This document shows, one piece after another, positions 13,913 to 25,379 of a DNA stretch of 64,000 nt. This stretch comes from Pyrus communis. Taxonomy: Eukaryota; Streptophyta; Magnoliopsida; Rosales; Rosaceae. The notes under the pieces are model-generated. The model had not been told where the DNA came from and did no database searches. It worked only from the letters and a program-made list of their open reading frames with translations. Positions within the stretch are counted from its first letter, which is position 1. Each line of letters starts with the position of its first letter. Where the stretch lies: NCBI RefSeq assembly GCF_963583255.1, contig NC_084808.1, forward strand, positions 13,167,501 through 13,231,500, read 5' to 3'. The translations under genes were made by a program, and so were the position numbers.

Positions 13913-14230
13913 TGGCTCATCAGTGAGAGAGAGAGAGTCTTGGTCCTCCTCCTCCTCCTGTTTGTTTGGTTTGGATTGGAATGGATCTTAGAGAGGTGAT
14001 ACTTTCATCTCTATCATTTCTCAGAGTCTGGGATTTGTTTGAGGTTTTGGAGCCACGTTTTGTTTGGGTGGATATTTAATAGGAGAAATTAGGTTATCAT
14101 TTTACTTTTCGCTACTTCAGTGGTTAAAATCTTGTTTTTTTTTTTCAATTTTTTATCTAAGTTCTTAGGTTTTAATATGGAAGTCTTATATATAGAGGCA
14201 AAAATATATATCATGTTTTAAACAACACCA
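13913..14230 (-). promoter_or_regulatory. ISA3 5' UTR and proximal promoter region
   Basis: This is the interval between the ISA3 start codon and the Harbinger element just upstream. Read on the minus strand it has a CTCTCTCTC tract (13925-13937) next to the start and a weak TATA-like TATTAAAT near 14071-14082, about 160 bases before the ATG. The transposon at 14234 begins only about 320 bases upstream of the start codon, so distal promoter elements were displaced by 5 kb or supplied by the element. The promoter assignment is inference from position. Confidence 0.4.
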
Positions 14231-14439
14231 TAAGAGCAACTCCAGCGTTGGAGCCCTCCCCCCTGACAATACACTGTTCAATCCACCTAATGAACAGTAA
14301 TTGCCCTTAATGAACAGTAAGTAGCCCTGGCAATAGAATTTGCATCTCCACCGTTACACTTCAATAGCCCTGGCAATAGGCAATAAAATATTAGTATTTT
14401 TTTTATTTTTTATAAATAAAACAAAATAATTTTAATTGT

Positions 14440-14725
14440 AATATCGGATAAGATTTTTAATCGTTCTCGTTGCGCCACGTGTCATTATCCGAAGTATTAT
14501 TAAATAATACAAAATAATACAATTATTGGTGATGGATTTCTGATAAGATTATTAACCAATCACGCCGCGCCACGTGTCATAATCGGTTCACAATCTTTGA
14601 GGATAGATTTCCATCAGATTTTTAACGAATGACGGCATGTCACGTGTCATAATCCATTCATAATCTTTGAGGATAGATTTCCATCAGATTTGTAACGAAT
14701 GACGGCATGCCACGTGGCATTATGC
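14440..14725 (+). repeat. Subterminal tandem units with ACGTG sites, Harbinger copy 1
   Basis: Diverged units of about 70-75 bp each contain a stretch like ATTTTTAACGAATGACGGCATG followed by a CCACGTGTCAT site. About four units are visible here, and more in copy 2 (about 40615-41040). Repeated subterminal sites are where Harbinger ORF1/transposase proteins bind in studied systems; that they do so here is inference. Confidence 0.6.
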
Positions 14726-14750
14726 AGAACCTAATCATTTCTGAATCCTC

Positions 14751-14757
14751 TATATAA
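14751..14757 (+). promoter_or_regulatory. TATA box of Harbinger copy 1 transposase
   Basis: TATATAA lies about 125 bases before the transposase ATG, just after a CACGTGG G-box-like site. The same arrangement is kept in copy 2. Confidence 0.6.
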
Positions 14758-14881
14758 TCCACCATCCATCCTCACAAATCTCACACCAAAATTCTCAAGA
14801 TCTCTATCGTTATTCATAGTTTCTGCTTCCTTATTCACAAAAATTTGTATCATTATTCATAGTTTCTGTTTCTTTCTTTCA

Positions 14882-16294
14882 ATGTCGTCTTCTTCTTCCT
14901 CAAGGATGATGTGGGAATACAATCAGGAAGAGGAAGAATTGTTTAACGAATCTGAAGCAATCTTTAATCAGCAGAGGGTAAGAAATGAGAGGGAAGAGGA
15001 TGAGGAGCGTCAAATGAGAAATGACGAAGTAAGAAGGGGCAGAGCCTCACATTCCCGTCGAGTCATCCAAGCTGCGGCTCAGATCTGCAGGCCCAGCCGT
15101 TCCGGAAACCTTGATAGAAGCAGGCAACGACGAGGTATGGAACTCTTGGATGATTATTTTGTTCCTAATAGTGCATTCCCTGATACGTACTTTAGACGTT
15201 GTTTTAGAATGGAACGACATTTGTTCAACAAAATCATGATTGCTGTTTGCAACCATGATTCTTATTTTGTGCAAAAAAAAGATGCTTTTGGTGCTATGGG
15301 TCTACTGCCTGAGCAAAAAATTACTGCTGCCTTGCGGATGCTTGCATATGGAGCATCTGCAGACCAAGTGGATGAGATAACGAGGATGGGGCAATCAACC
15401 ATTCTTGAGTCCCTGATGAGGTTTTGCGGAGCAATCGAATCTATCTACACCGCTGAGTACCTCCGCAAACCTACACACATGGACTTGGAGCGGCTGTTGA
15501 AGAAGGCGGAGATGCGTGGCTTTCCGGGGATGATTGGAAGCATTGATTGTATGCACTGGACGTGGAAAAACTGTCCAAGTGCATGGCAAGGCGCTTACGG
15601 GGATAGAAAAGGAGCAAAAAGTATCATTCTGGAGGCGGTGGCATCTTTTGATACATGGATTTGGCACGCCTTTTTCGGGGTCCCGGGAGCTCAAAATGAC
15701 ATCAACGTCCTTGCCCAATCCCCAGTGTTCAACGATGTCCTGCAAGGAAAGGCACCAAAAGTTACGTATGAGGTCAACGGACGTATGTACGACGGGCCAT
15801 ACTACCTAGCTGACGGCATCTACCCGCGCTGGTCAACCTTTGTCAAAACAGTGCCACGTCCACGGAGTGCAAAGGAAAAACACTTTGCAAGCTGTCAAGA
15901 GGGGTGCAGGAAGGATGTGGAGCGTTGTTTCGGTATCCTCCAAGCTCGCTGGGCGATCGTCAGGGGTGCTGCCAGATTGTTTGATGTAGAGTCGCTTCGA
16001 TCCATCATGATGACGTGCATCATTCTTCATAACATGATTGTGGAAGATGAGTACGATTATGAAGCCGTTGATGAATATGAGCCAGACCCGATGAACAATT
16101 CAAGAACACGTATATATTGTGCTCATGACGCCACCGATGAACCCGTGCAACATGAGCCATTACAAAGGGATGAACGTTACAATGAAAGGCTCATTCAACG
16201 ATATACTGCATTTCAAATGCCAGACATGCACAATGCCCGACAAATTGACTTGATAGAGCACCAGTGGGCATTGAAACAAGCTGAAGATATTTAA
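14882..16294 (+). CDS. PIF/Harbinger transposase (HARBI1-like, DDE superfamily)
   Basis: This is an intact single-exon frame of 470 aa. A charged N-terminus (1-90) precedes a helix-turn-helix-like stretch (about 145-182, QKITAALRMLAYGASADQV). The DDE nuclease domain follows, with Asp222 in GSIDCMHW, Asp311 in YLADGIYP and Glu347 in RKDVERCFGILQARW, matching the plant Harbinger transposase/HARBI1 family (DDE_Tnp_4). The protein would act in the nucleus to cut and join the element's ends, with the ORF1 protein as DNA-binding partner. A TATATAA box lies at 14751-14757, about 125 bases before the ATG. The near-identical copy at 41199-42611 has two stops, whereas this one has none, so it may still be translatable. 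Confidence 0.92.
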   Translation: MSSSSSSRMMWEYNQEEEELFNESEAIFNQQRVRNEREEDEERQMRNDEVRRGRASHSRRVIQAAAQICRPSRSGNLDRSRQRRGMELLDDYFVPNSAFPDTYFRRCFRMERHLFNKIMIAVCNHDSYFVQKKDAFGAMGLLPEQKITAALRMLAYGASADQVDEITRMGQSTILESLMRFCGAIESIYTAEYLRKPTHMDLERLLKKAEMRGFPGMIGSIDCMHWTWKNCPSAWQGAYGDRKGAKSIILEAVASFDTWIWHAFFGVPGAQNDINVLAQSPVFNDVLQGKAPKVTYEVNGRMYDGPYYLADGIYPRWSTFVKTVPRPRSAKEKHFASCQEGCRKDVERCFGILQARWAIVRGAARLFDVESLRSIMMTCIILHNMIVEDEYDYEAVDEYEPDPMNNSRTRIYCAHDATDEPVQHEPLQRDERYNERLIQRYTAFQMPDMHNARQIDLIEHQWALKQAEDI

Positions 16295-16739
16295 GTTCAT
16301 TTAGTGTGTTTTTTTTTTAATTTGGTATCTTTATGTTATTTTATTTGGTGTGTTTTATTATTTGGTATGTTTATGTAATTTTTTTATGTTTATGTTTATG
16401 TAATTCTTAGTATATGTAATTCTTAGTATGTTTATGTTTATGCTTATGTTTATGTAATTTTGTTATGTTTATGTTTATGTAATTCTTAGTATGTTTATGT
16501 TTATGTTTATGTAAAGGACTTTTAATTAGAACGATGGACTTTTAATTAGAACGATGGACTTTTAGTTATTTTATACAAGGACTTTTAATTTGAACAATGG
16601 ACTTTTAATAAATAACTTACCAAATTAATTTGAATAAATATTCAAGAAATTGGAAACAACATAAATAATACAAACAATAAATAATAAATTACAACCCAAA
16701 GTGATTGGAAAATTATGGGCTCCGATTACAAAAAGTACT

Positions 16740-17924
16740 CTATTCATCATCACTTAACCAATTTGTGGTGCTAGGATGATCTTCTCTTGCGGTGCTAGAA
16801 CCACCTTGGCTTGCTATTGCTTCTCTTGCACGCCTCCTTCGCACAACGTCCGCTTTCTCTGACTTCCAAAAAAATTTAGAATTTGGAGACTTCCCTTCTA
16901 AAGACATGTTCATAATCTCACGATCTTGTTGAGCCCGTCTTTCTTCTCTAACATGTTCCCTTTCTTGCCTAAGTAGCTCTCTTTCTCTCTCATTAGCATA
17001 AAATTCTCTCTCAACAGCTGCTTGTTTTGATGCCTCTCTAGCCTTATCAGCCTCATCTTTCACCAGGTCCCTCGCCAAAGTCAATTCACCTTGGCGAGTA
17101 AGTTCTTCCATGAACTTTGCATAATCGTTCTTGGAAGCACTCCCTTTTCTCTTTGAAGCCTTCTTACCTTCAGGCCTAATTGGAAAACGGGTCGAACCCG
17201 ACGCGCGTTCAGGGAGGGGCGTTTCGGGCACTTCTTCTGCATCATCTTCATGAACATGATCGGGTGTAGAGTGTAGAGGGGTGCTGTTCATGTGCACTTC
17301 TGGACCGACTGGCACAACTCTAAATTTAGGACAATCTTTGACAATATTCCAACATTCCCACCGGTTGAATGATTTATTTTTGCTTTTAGTTTTGGCAGCG
17401 TACCAAGCTTGTGCTTGAAGTTCCTACACAATAAAAATAAGTAACAAATAAATAATTATAATGAAAATAAGTAACTAGCAAATATATACATATATATATA
17501 TAAGTAACAAATATAATGAAAATAAGTAAGAAGGCTTCAAGTTAGTAAATAATGAAAATAAGTAACAAATAAATAATTATAATGAAAATAAGTAACTAGC
17601 AAATATATACATATATATATAAGTAACAAATATAATGAAAATAAGTAAGAAGGCTTCAAGTTAGTAAATAATGAAAATAAGTAACAAATAAATAATTATA
17701 ATGAAAATAAGTAACTAGCAAATATATACATATATATATAAAGTAACAAATATAATGAAAATAAGTAAGAAGGCTTCAAGTTTAGTAAATAATGAAAATA
17801 AGTAACAAATAAATAATTATAATGAAAATAAGTAACTAGCAAATATATACATATATATATAAAGTAACAAATATAATGAAAATAAGTAAGAAGGCTTCAA
17901 GTTTAGTAAATAATGAAAATAAGT

Positions 17925-17955
<31 letters not shown>

Positions 17956-18486
17956 GTCATGTTAATCATAACATGGGGCTAGAGTTCCAAGTTTAGTAAA
18001 TAAATAATACAAACAAACAAATAAATAAATAATACAAACAACATAATTATAATGTAACAAATAAGTAACAATAAATAATAAATTTTGTACGTAACAAATA
18101 AATAATACAAACAAATAATTATAATGTAAGTATGTAACAAATAAATAATACAAACAAATAATTATAATGTAAATTTGGGTATCAAATAAATAATATATTG
18201 TTACCTGATCCGAGTAATTTTCCCCACTTCGAATATTACTACTAGCTTGTGCTAAAGCGTCTCTCCACGTACTAAACGATTGGCTAAGTAATTTCCAACG
18301 ACTGGACATCGATTCTTTGGTTCTTTTCCCACCAATTTTCTCAAGAAAATTGGTATGAATAAGACTTCACATTTCTCGCAACTGCATCTCATTACCCGTA
18401 AGCGAACTATGAGTAACTTCAACCCAGCTAGTACACAACGCAACATCTTCAATAAGCGACCAATTCGTACCTGCACCAGTGGTCAT
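16740..18486 (-). pseudogene. Harbinger ORF1, Myb/SANT-like DNA-binding protein, one premature stop
   Basis: Two exons: 18205-18486 (94 codons) and 16740-17423. The first carries a trihelix/Myb-like domain (NWSLIEDVALCTSWVEV and later SSRWKLLSQSFSTWRDAL). The second carries a lysine-rich segment (KKASKRKGSASKNDYAKF) and a long charged coiled coil (RERELLRQEREHVREERR). This architecture is that of the plant Harbinger accessory protein, needed with the transposase for mobility (family knowledge). Codon 40 is TGA (18367-18369) where copy 2 has TTG, so the protein would stop after 39 residues. The rest of the frame is open to the TAG at 16740. The intron is 781 bp and is filled by a minisatellite. 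Confidence 0.8.
17431..17930. repeat. Minisatellite, about 4 x 120 bp, in ORF1 intron
   Basis: About four tandem copies of an AT-rich unit contain AAGTAACTAGC, a short TATATA run and AAGAAGGCTTCAAGTT. Copies repeat at roughly 119-121-bp spacing. A (TA)n run ends the array at about 17931-17955. The corresponding intron of Harbinger copy 2 lacks the array, so it expanded after the copies separated. Confidence 0.8.
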
Positions 18487-18991
18487 TTTGTTGAAAAAAA
18501 ATGGATTCAAACTTTGACACAAAGAAAGGAATGTGATTGAAAGTAGTTGAGAAATTATGAAATTGTTGTGTAAGGTAGATGATAATGAGAAGGTATTTAT
18601 AGAAAAGTAAAAACAATTTTTTTTACATTTTTTTCAGATTTTTCAGATATTTTTTTGAATTTTTTTGAATTTTTTACAATTTTTTTTAAATTTTTATTCA
18701 ATTAATTAATCTCTGCCGTTAGATATAAAAAAATTTGAATTCCAACGCTCCAGATTGTGCCACGTGTCACAACGGTAACTTTTTAAAACTATTTTTTCAT
18801 TTATTTTGTAATTTATAAAGCATTTTAATATCCACCGTTGATCTCAGATCGAACGGTGGATATTAAATCTGACTTCTTTTTTTTTTTTTACCGTTGAGAT
18901 CTAACGGTCCACATTAAGTGACCGTTAGGATCTAACGCACCGTGGGAAGCCACGTGGCTTCCCAACGGTAACTGACAATTGCCTTTTTTTA

Positions 18992-19057
18992 TTTTTTTTG
19001 TGTCGGCGACGCGCCCCCACGCGCGGGTGGGGTGCACGCGCCTGACACAAAAAAATA
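18992..19057. other. GC-rich subterminal hairpin, Harbinger copy 1
   Basis: The right subterminal region holds an inverted repeat running from TTTTTTTGTGTC to GACACAAAAAAA, with inner arms CGCGcCCCCAC and GTGGGGtgCaCGCG around a short loop. The same hairpin is kept in copy 2 at 45278-45339, with several base changes. Confidence 0.7.
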
Positions 19058-19258
19058 AAATATTACGCTGATGCCACCCTGGCGTCAGCCTTGCGTCAGC
19101 CCCACCTCGGGCTCAAGGCCTGGCAATCCCTCACGGGCCTGGCCCTCGGGCCTCCCCCTGCCTTCGGCCTCCCGCACGCTGGAGCTTCTCCACCGGCCCT
19201 CGGGCCTTTGTTTTGGAGCCAGACCCCCGAGCAAAACCCCACACTGGGGATGCTCTAA

Positions 19259-20357
19259 CTTTTAAAACATTTTAAGAAGTGACAAAAAACTCAATAACAG
19301 AAACCCAAGCCCAACCCAAAAAGAAAAGGACCGACTAAATTACGGTCTGTGCCCCTCGACTATAACCATTAATAAACGGACACGTTAACCACTACACGAC
19401 AAAAAATCATAAAAACAAACCGGTTCCCCTTATTCAACACCGCGAACTAACAGTTTCATCTTCCCCAAACCTATCATTTCAAACACTATCACGCAAAAGA
19501 TACTTTTGCAAAAAAAAAATTCTAAAATCTCTATAAATTCCGACACTTTCAAGCCGGATTTTCAGTAAGTGATACACACATTCAACCGGATTTCCAAAAG
19601 TTTCAAAGTTTTTTCTACTACTCAAAATTGTTCTTTTTGCATGATTATATTTCGAACTCTGTAAAAAACGAATGCATCAAAGTTTTGGATGCATTATCAA
19701 GTGTTTTTGCACTTGTTTTTGCAAAAGACACTTTCGGAAAACTGTCAAAAATGCATGCATTATCAAGTGCTTTTTGCACTTGATTTTATTTTACAAAAAA
19801 AAATTCAGTGTTCCAATTCGAGAAAAAACAATTTCAATGTTTTAGATGCTTTAGTTTCGCTTTTTTTAGTTTATATGTATACTGATTCTTCAACAACATT
19901 TGAAATAAAAAAATGAATATGCTTCTAAATTTTGTAAGTAAAAACATTAATTGTCTAGCTTGATGTTGTACTTTGTAATGATGATACACTTTGTACTGAT
20001 GTTGCACTTGTACTGATGCTACACTTTGTAAATTAATTTCGGTTCTACTTTCTATTTGTAAATTGGTTCTGCACATAAATATGTTGTAGAAAAAGAAAAA
20101 AAGAATATGCATCAAGCTTGTGTTAAAAACAATTATGCATCTACATTGTGTGTTAACAACCAATTCTGCATATAGCTTGTTTACTAATTGATGTTGCATC
20201 TACTTGTTTGCTAATTAATGTTGCATATAACTTGTACACCAAGTGATGCTGCATCTAGCTTGTGTGTTAAGCATTTGCCCTTTGCATCTAGTTTGTCATT
20301 TATATGATTTCATATTTTTTTTTATTTATTATATTCATGATCGTTTCATTTTTTTTT
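19259..20357. other. Left part of the Mutator-like region, motif-rich
   Basis: There is no gene up to 20358. From about 19950 to 20290 a word close to ACTGATGTTGCA recurs many times with variants. The same word recurs at 22.0-22.4 and 25.4-25.6 kb. Confidence 0.5.
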
Positions 20358-21959
20358 ATGAAAATGTCGCCAAAAGTAAAACATTTTGCAACCAAAAAGA
20401 AATCACCTCAAAAACCTCACGCCGTAAAGCGTTGGGCGACATATGATAACTATGTTCAAATAAGACTGAATCTCATGGCCTTTGCAGAACTATTACAAAA
20501 GCTCAAGCCAAAACTTAATGAAAAACGAGAAGTCTTGGCATTCATATATAAGTCACATTTTGGCAGACTTGTGAAAGCTTACGTAAAAAGTGAATTACAA
20601 ATAAAGAAATCAGACTAGGATGTCATACATATAGCGAACTGGTATGACATTGAAAAAGGGATGTTCAAATTCAAAACCGAGGCAAAGAAGCCCCTCAGTC
20701 AACAAGAGACTCAAGAATTCCAAAGCCGAAACAAAACAGATTTGTTAATAAATACTTCTCATAAATGACAAAAATCGGTATAAGAGAAATTGCACATGCA
20801 ATTCAAGTTGCATTTGATACTAAGACAACATAAGGGAATCAAGATGCAGCCTGCCTTATAATTCTATATTTACTCAACACAAATTTGTTTAAAAGCTCAA
20901 CAGGGAAACTCCCTTGGAGTTTGGCCAAGAATTGTAACTTTATCAATAACATAAATCAGTACAACTGGGCTAAGGAAACAACAAGATACTTGATGGAATC
21001 AATTGATAGAACATAGAAAAGGAAAAGAAACAAACAACCAACCGCCAGTGGCACTATTATGCTTTTACTAGTAAGCAAACAAAAACTAATAAATAAATAA
21101 AAAAATCAGTTTTTGTCTTATTTTACAAAAATATACAAAATCTCTTAACTTTTATTTTGTCTACATTATTGGCTTTGTGATCATACCCCAATCAAGCCAA
21201 CAGAAATAAAGCAGAAATGCTTACCAATAGCAGTGAAGTGGGATTTGGTAGTTCTGCATGAAAAAAATCTATAAAGAAGCAAATGAAAATTGGTGGTAAA
21301 GCTAATACTACATATACTTTTATGTAAAACATGATTCTACATATACTTTGTGTGAAAAAATATTCTGCATGTGTCTGTTGTGTGTTGTTTTCAAGGTACC
21401 AAAAAACATAACTCTTAAACCTTTCACAGATGACAATGCAAAACCAATTGAGGAGTCATTTGAACAACGTTCAGAAGATGATGATGACGACTTTGTCGAT
21501 CCTTCATCTGCATCAAAAAAAAAGGAAAATGGAAAAGCAAGTAGTTAAGAAAGAACCAAAAGCCAAGAAAGCTAAAGTAGCAAAAAAATTGGTGCTTGAA
21601 CATGAACCTACACAACCTCCACAAGATGATCAAGTTACTGGAAAAAAATGATGAAAGAACAATATCATATGGAATGGCAAAAGATGATGCTGATGATGAG
21701 ATGGATGTCGTTCAACAGCAAGAAGAGGATGATGATGAAAGAACAATTTCAGATGTGCCAGACAAAGGGGATGATCAAACAGATGATGAAGATATACAAA
21801 TGACATTGGTTGCATAAGAGATAAAAACACAAAGCGAAGATAAGCTAAAAAATCAAGACAATAACCCAGCAGACAAAATGGTAAATCCAAAAACAAGCTA
21901 ATTTTGCTTAAATTTTGTATTTATATTTTATATAAGATCATAAGTTTGCCATTAAAATT

Positions 21960-22380
21960 ATTAAAATGCCATCAACTTAATGATTCTGGTATAACTGGTG
22001 CTGCATATTAATTCTGGTATGACTGGTGTTGCATACTAATTTTTTATCACTGATGCTGAATACTAATTCTTGTATAAGTAATAATGCATGCTAAAAACTT
22101 ATATAAGTAATGATGCACACTAAAAAAAAAATATAAAAGCAATGTTGCATACTAATTCTTGTATAACTAAAATAATGAATAATAAAATTTGATTCATATT
22201 CTTGATCCTCCTATAACTGATGCTGCATGATTATTCTACTATAAACTGAAGTTTTGTGATTATAATCCATAACTGATGCTACATAATTATTATGCCATAA
22301 AACTAAAGCTTTGTCATTATAATCCATAATTGATGTTGCATACTAAATCTTTATATAAGTAATAAATCATACTAATTCTT
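21960..22380. repeat. Cluster of TGATGCTGCATA-type words
   Basis: Ten or so diverged copies of a unit combining CTGATGCTGCATA with TAATTCTTGTATAA, about 45-60 bp apart. Confidence 0.6.
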
Positions 22381-22457
22381 AATTTTGAATACTATCAGGA
22401 GGAAGAGGGTAGAGAACAAAATGAAAATGAAGATCACTTTGACACACTGGTTAATAG

Positions 22458-23298
22458 CAAGATTCTAAAAAACGCTAGGTGCTAGTCAGGCGACGGGTAG
22501 GGGCCTAGCGGCTAGGCGGGCCTAGGCGATCTAGGCGGATTTGTATTTTTTTAAAATAAATTTATTATATAACATATTAACATATAAATATATACATATA
22601 TTCACACTTAGAAAAACCATACTTGTATAGAGAAATTAGAAGAAAAAAATGTAAATTAAAAAAAATAAATAAAAAAATATTTATTATAAAGAATAGTGGG
22701 CTTAGTTTTAAATCAAAATGGACCTAACTTGAAAGAAAAGCCGGTATTTTAATTAAACCACCTAGATTCCTTCTCCACAGCTTTCTCCAAGGCCAAGGCT
22801 AGTCCCGACTCCCAAGTTCCCAACCATCATTTGGTTAGTGGAAAAGTGGCTCTAGCATTTATACATTTTTTTTCCTCCTTTTTCTTTCGACTCTCTCTCT
22901 CTCTCTTCTCCTCTGTAGCAGATCCCATTTTCTTTGCAACAAAACCCATCATCTTCTCAATCTACTTGAGGCGTCATGAATTCTAGTTTTGTTCTTCAAT
23001 TTTTTTTTCTTTTTTATAATTTCAGTGGGTTTATCGATTGATGTTGGGTGTAGAAGTGTTGGTTTGAAGATTTGGGTTGTCGGTGATGGATCGTGCGGAT
23101 GTGAGACAAGATTTGCAACGAGATTGGGAGTTGCTTTGACTGCCGCCTAGGCCACAGCCTAGCGCCGCCTAGACCGCTTTGAGCGCCTAGGTGGCTGCCT
23201 AAATTCTCCCCGCCTCACATGAACGCCTTAGCCTAAATCGGGTAGGGACTCCACCACCGATTACCTAGGTAGCGCCTAGGTCAATTTTTAGAACATTG
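22458..23298. mobile_element. Non-autonomous hAT-like element inserted in a Mutator-type exon
   Basis: An 841-bp element has ends CAAGATTCTAAAAAACGC and, from the right, CAATGTTCTAAAAATTGACC. The 8-bp flanks are GTTAATAG (22450-22457) and GTTGACAG (23299-23306), six of eight matching. Both subterminal zones are rich in GCCTAGGCG words, like the element at 4531, so the two probably belong to one superfamily group. The flanking sequence is an open coding stretch that continues in frame across the insertion. Confidence 0.75.
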
Positions 23299-24659
23299 GT
23301 TGACAGTCAGAGTATCTTTGGCACCAAAATTCCAAATGAGCAAGTCCAATATGACCAAAATATTACACATGATTCTGCCTATCCAACTGCTGAAAATGAA
23401 GAAAGAAATGCGAACATCATAGACATGGACGCAACTGAAATTGATAGGGTGATCAGTAATGTGATCAATTTCCATATGGAAGAGATAGTACAAAAAGAAG
23501 CTCCAAGTACATCAATTGAAGAATCAATTCTTCTAGTGCAAGAAATGGCAGTGCAAAAAGAGCCTCTAAGTACTTCAATCCAAGAATTAGTTCTTGCAGT
23601 GCAAGAAGAGGCAGTGAAAAAGGTGGCTCCAAGCACCTCAGTTCCTCAAATCTCAGTTCACCCATATGGACAATAATAAAATGTAAAATCAATCACTCCG
23701 CTGCCAGTTCAAGCTAAGGAACAACAAAGAAATGCAATATCTGTTCCTCAACTACCAGTTCAACCCGAAGAGTCAGCTATCAAGACAAGGAAGCAATAAA
23801 CATTCTATGAATGGCTTCTTGCTTCACTTACGGCTGAAGAAAAATGAGAATGTGAAACTTCAGAAGAGGAATTAACACAAAAAGAGCTCTCTCAAAACCA
23901 AACAGATCCTGCAGTGTATTAGAAAATGAGGGTGAAACTTTGGCTTTAGATGTTGAATAATAATATCAACACATGTCACTTCAAGAATTTTATAATTGAG
24001 AAAATTGTTGAAGAGAAAGATGTTTTGTAAAAGGACAATAAGGACTTGCAAAAACAAAATAAGAAGTTGAAAAAAGAGAAGAAAGAATTGGAAAAACATA
24101 AAAGTGAACTGGAGAAGAACACTACGTTAGGGTAACAAAATAAAAAATGGGAAGAAGAAAAGAATGAATTACAAGAAAATAGTAAAGGACTACGGAAAGA
24201 GAAGAATGACCTTGAATGGCAGCAAGAAAAGTCCTACAAGAAGTAGTGTGAACTAAATGCAATAAACAAGGAAAAAATGGAGAAAATAAAAGAAAATTTT
24301 CAAGTTCTAAATTCTGAGAATATATCTTTAGAAGAATTGGTGAAGAAGCAACAAGAAGAAATTTCTGAGCCAAACAAGACCTTGGATTTCATCAACGAGG
24401 TTGAGACAGAAAAAGAAAAGAAAACTAAGAAACATGTTCATCAAGATTCTGCTACTGATTCTGCAACTGGAAGCAGAGCTGTTAAAACTGGGAACAAAAT
24501 CGTAATCGCTTCTGATCAAGAGGTAGATATCCAGTCAAAACAAGTTCTGCAAACTTTAGAAAAAGTATCAACAGAATCTCAAACACCTATTCAACCTCAA
24601 AGTTGAACAATGGTCATATGCATCAAGCAAAAAGCCAGAAGAAAAAAAAGGGATATACA

Positions 24660-25173
24660 TTTCTGTTACATTGTCATGGAGAAAACAAGATAATCAAATA
24701 AGTGGAAAGGCCATCCAGCATACTTTCTTCTAAACACAATGGACAAAAAAGTCATTAACCTTTTCTGGGAAAAAACACCAATGTAAGAAAATTTTACAAT
24801 CATTCCTAGTGATCTTGAAATCAAAATCAACCTCAATAGAGTATTGTGTAAGTTTTCTACGAAACTCAAATATACCATCTGCATAATCGTCGTAAGAAAT
24901 ATAACTCTGCCACTAATTTGTTGCATAATGGTGAGGCCCATAAGAGCCATACTTACCCAAATATTGGTTCTCATCTCCAATATTATTAGCTTCACTTAGG
25001 CAACAAGACAACACACTAATAGTAGAAACAATAGACATCTCCTTCTTAGTATGAACATAAACATCAACAACTGGATTTGAAATCAATTTATTCACCAATA
25101 GAAGGGTTTGAATATCTTCATTGCATTCTAATAAACAGTTTGGTTCGTCTCCGTATAATGAGTATTTTAACAA
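24660..25173 (-). pseudogene. mudrA-like transposase N-terminal fragment
   Basis: Reading the minus strand, an open stretch (LYGDEPNCLLECNEDIQTLL, VVDVYVHTKKE) is followed after a stop by ISYDDYADGIFEFRRKLTQY and SIEVDFDFKITRNDC. The latter fits the pattern of the MuDR DNA-binding region (F-R-x-A-L-x-x-Y-A-I ... F-x-F-K-x-x-x-N-D). At least three stops break it, and no DDE or SWIM zinc-finger part is present. The assignment is by pattern from memory. Confidence 0.5.
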
Positions 25174-25379
25174 AAAGCCTCATGATGACAAACTTGGAAA
25201 CCTAAAAGTTAATTGCCCACACAAATCCTTTTAACTAGTATGCGAATAAAGCGGCATAACTACACAATTTTCATATACACATTTTAACAACGGACATGAT
25301 TTACACCAAAAACAAAACATAAAGTTAAACTGATACTGCACAGAAATAATTAGACATATATATGCATTTTAAAATGTAA

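Larger units (their letters stand above)
14234..19255 (+). mobile_element. PIF/Harbinger DNA transposon, copy 1 (5022 bp)
   Basis: This is a complete element flanked by a 3-bp target duplication TAA (14231-14233 and 19256-19258), the TWA type used by PIF/Harbinger. The terminal inverted repeats are imperfect: GAGCAACTCCAGCGTTGG on the left and GAGCATCCCCAGTGTGGG read inward from the right. It encodes two convergent genes: a DDE transposase on plus (14882-16294) and a Myb/SANT-like ORF1 on minus (18486-16740). The left subterminal region holds several CACGTG-containing units and the right one holds a GC-rich hairpin. The element lies immediately upstream of ISA3. Confidence 0.93.
20358..24606 (+). 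pseudogene. Decayed multi-exon accessory ORF of a Mutator-like element
   Basis: Several coding-like blocks share one orientation. 20358-20618 is lysine-rich then helical (AELLQKLKPKLNEKREVLAF, FGRLVKAYVKS), and continues past a TAG to about 20765. 21400-21900 is highly acidic (DDDDDFVDPSS) with lysine-rich tracts and frame changes. 22400-22457 and 23299-23676 form one exon split by the hAT-like insertion, with a threefold degenerate repeat of about 25 aa around KEAPSTSIEE. 23870-24606 is a long coiled coil with several in-frame stops. The first block weakly resembles the N-terminal region (DUF1985-like) found with Ulp1-type proteases in plant MULEs. No Ulp1 catalytic domain was seen. It is not a functional gene. 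Confidence 0.5.

Noticed and set aside
13664..13991. Plus-strand frames opposite ISA3 exon 1
   Set aside because: They are antisense shadows of the GC-rich first exon.
15395..15745. 116-codon minus frame inside the Harbinger transposase, also seen at 41712-42062
   Set aside because: It is an antisense shadow of conserved transposase codons. The repeat in copy 2 only reflects that the copies are similar.
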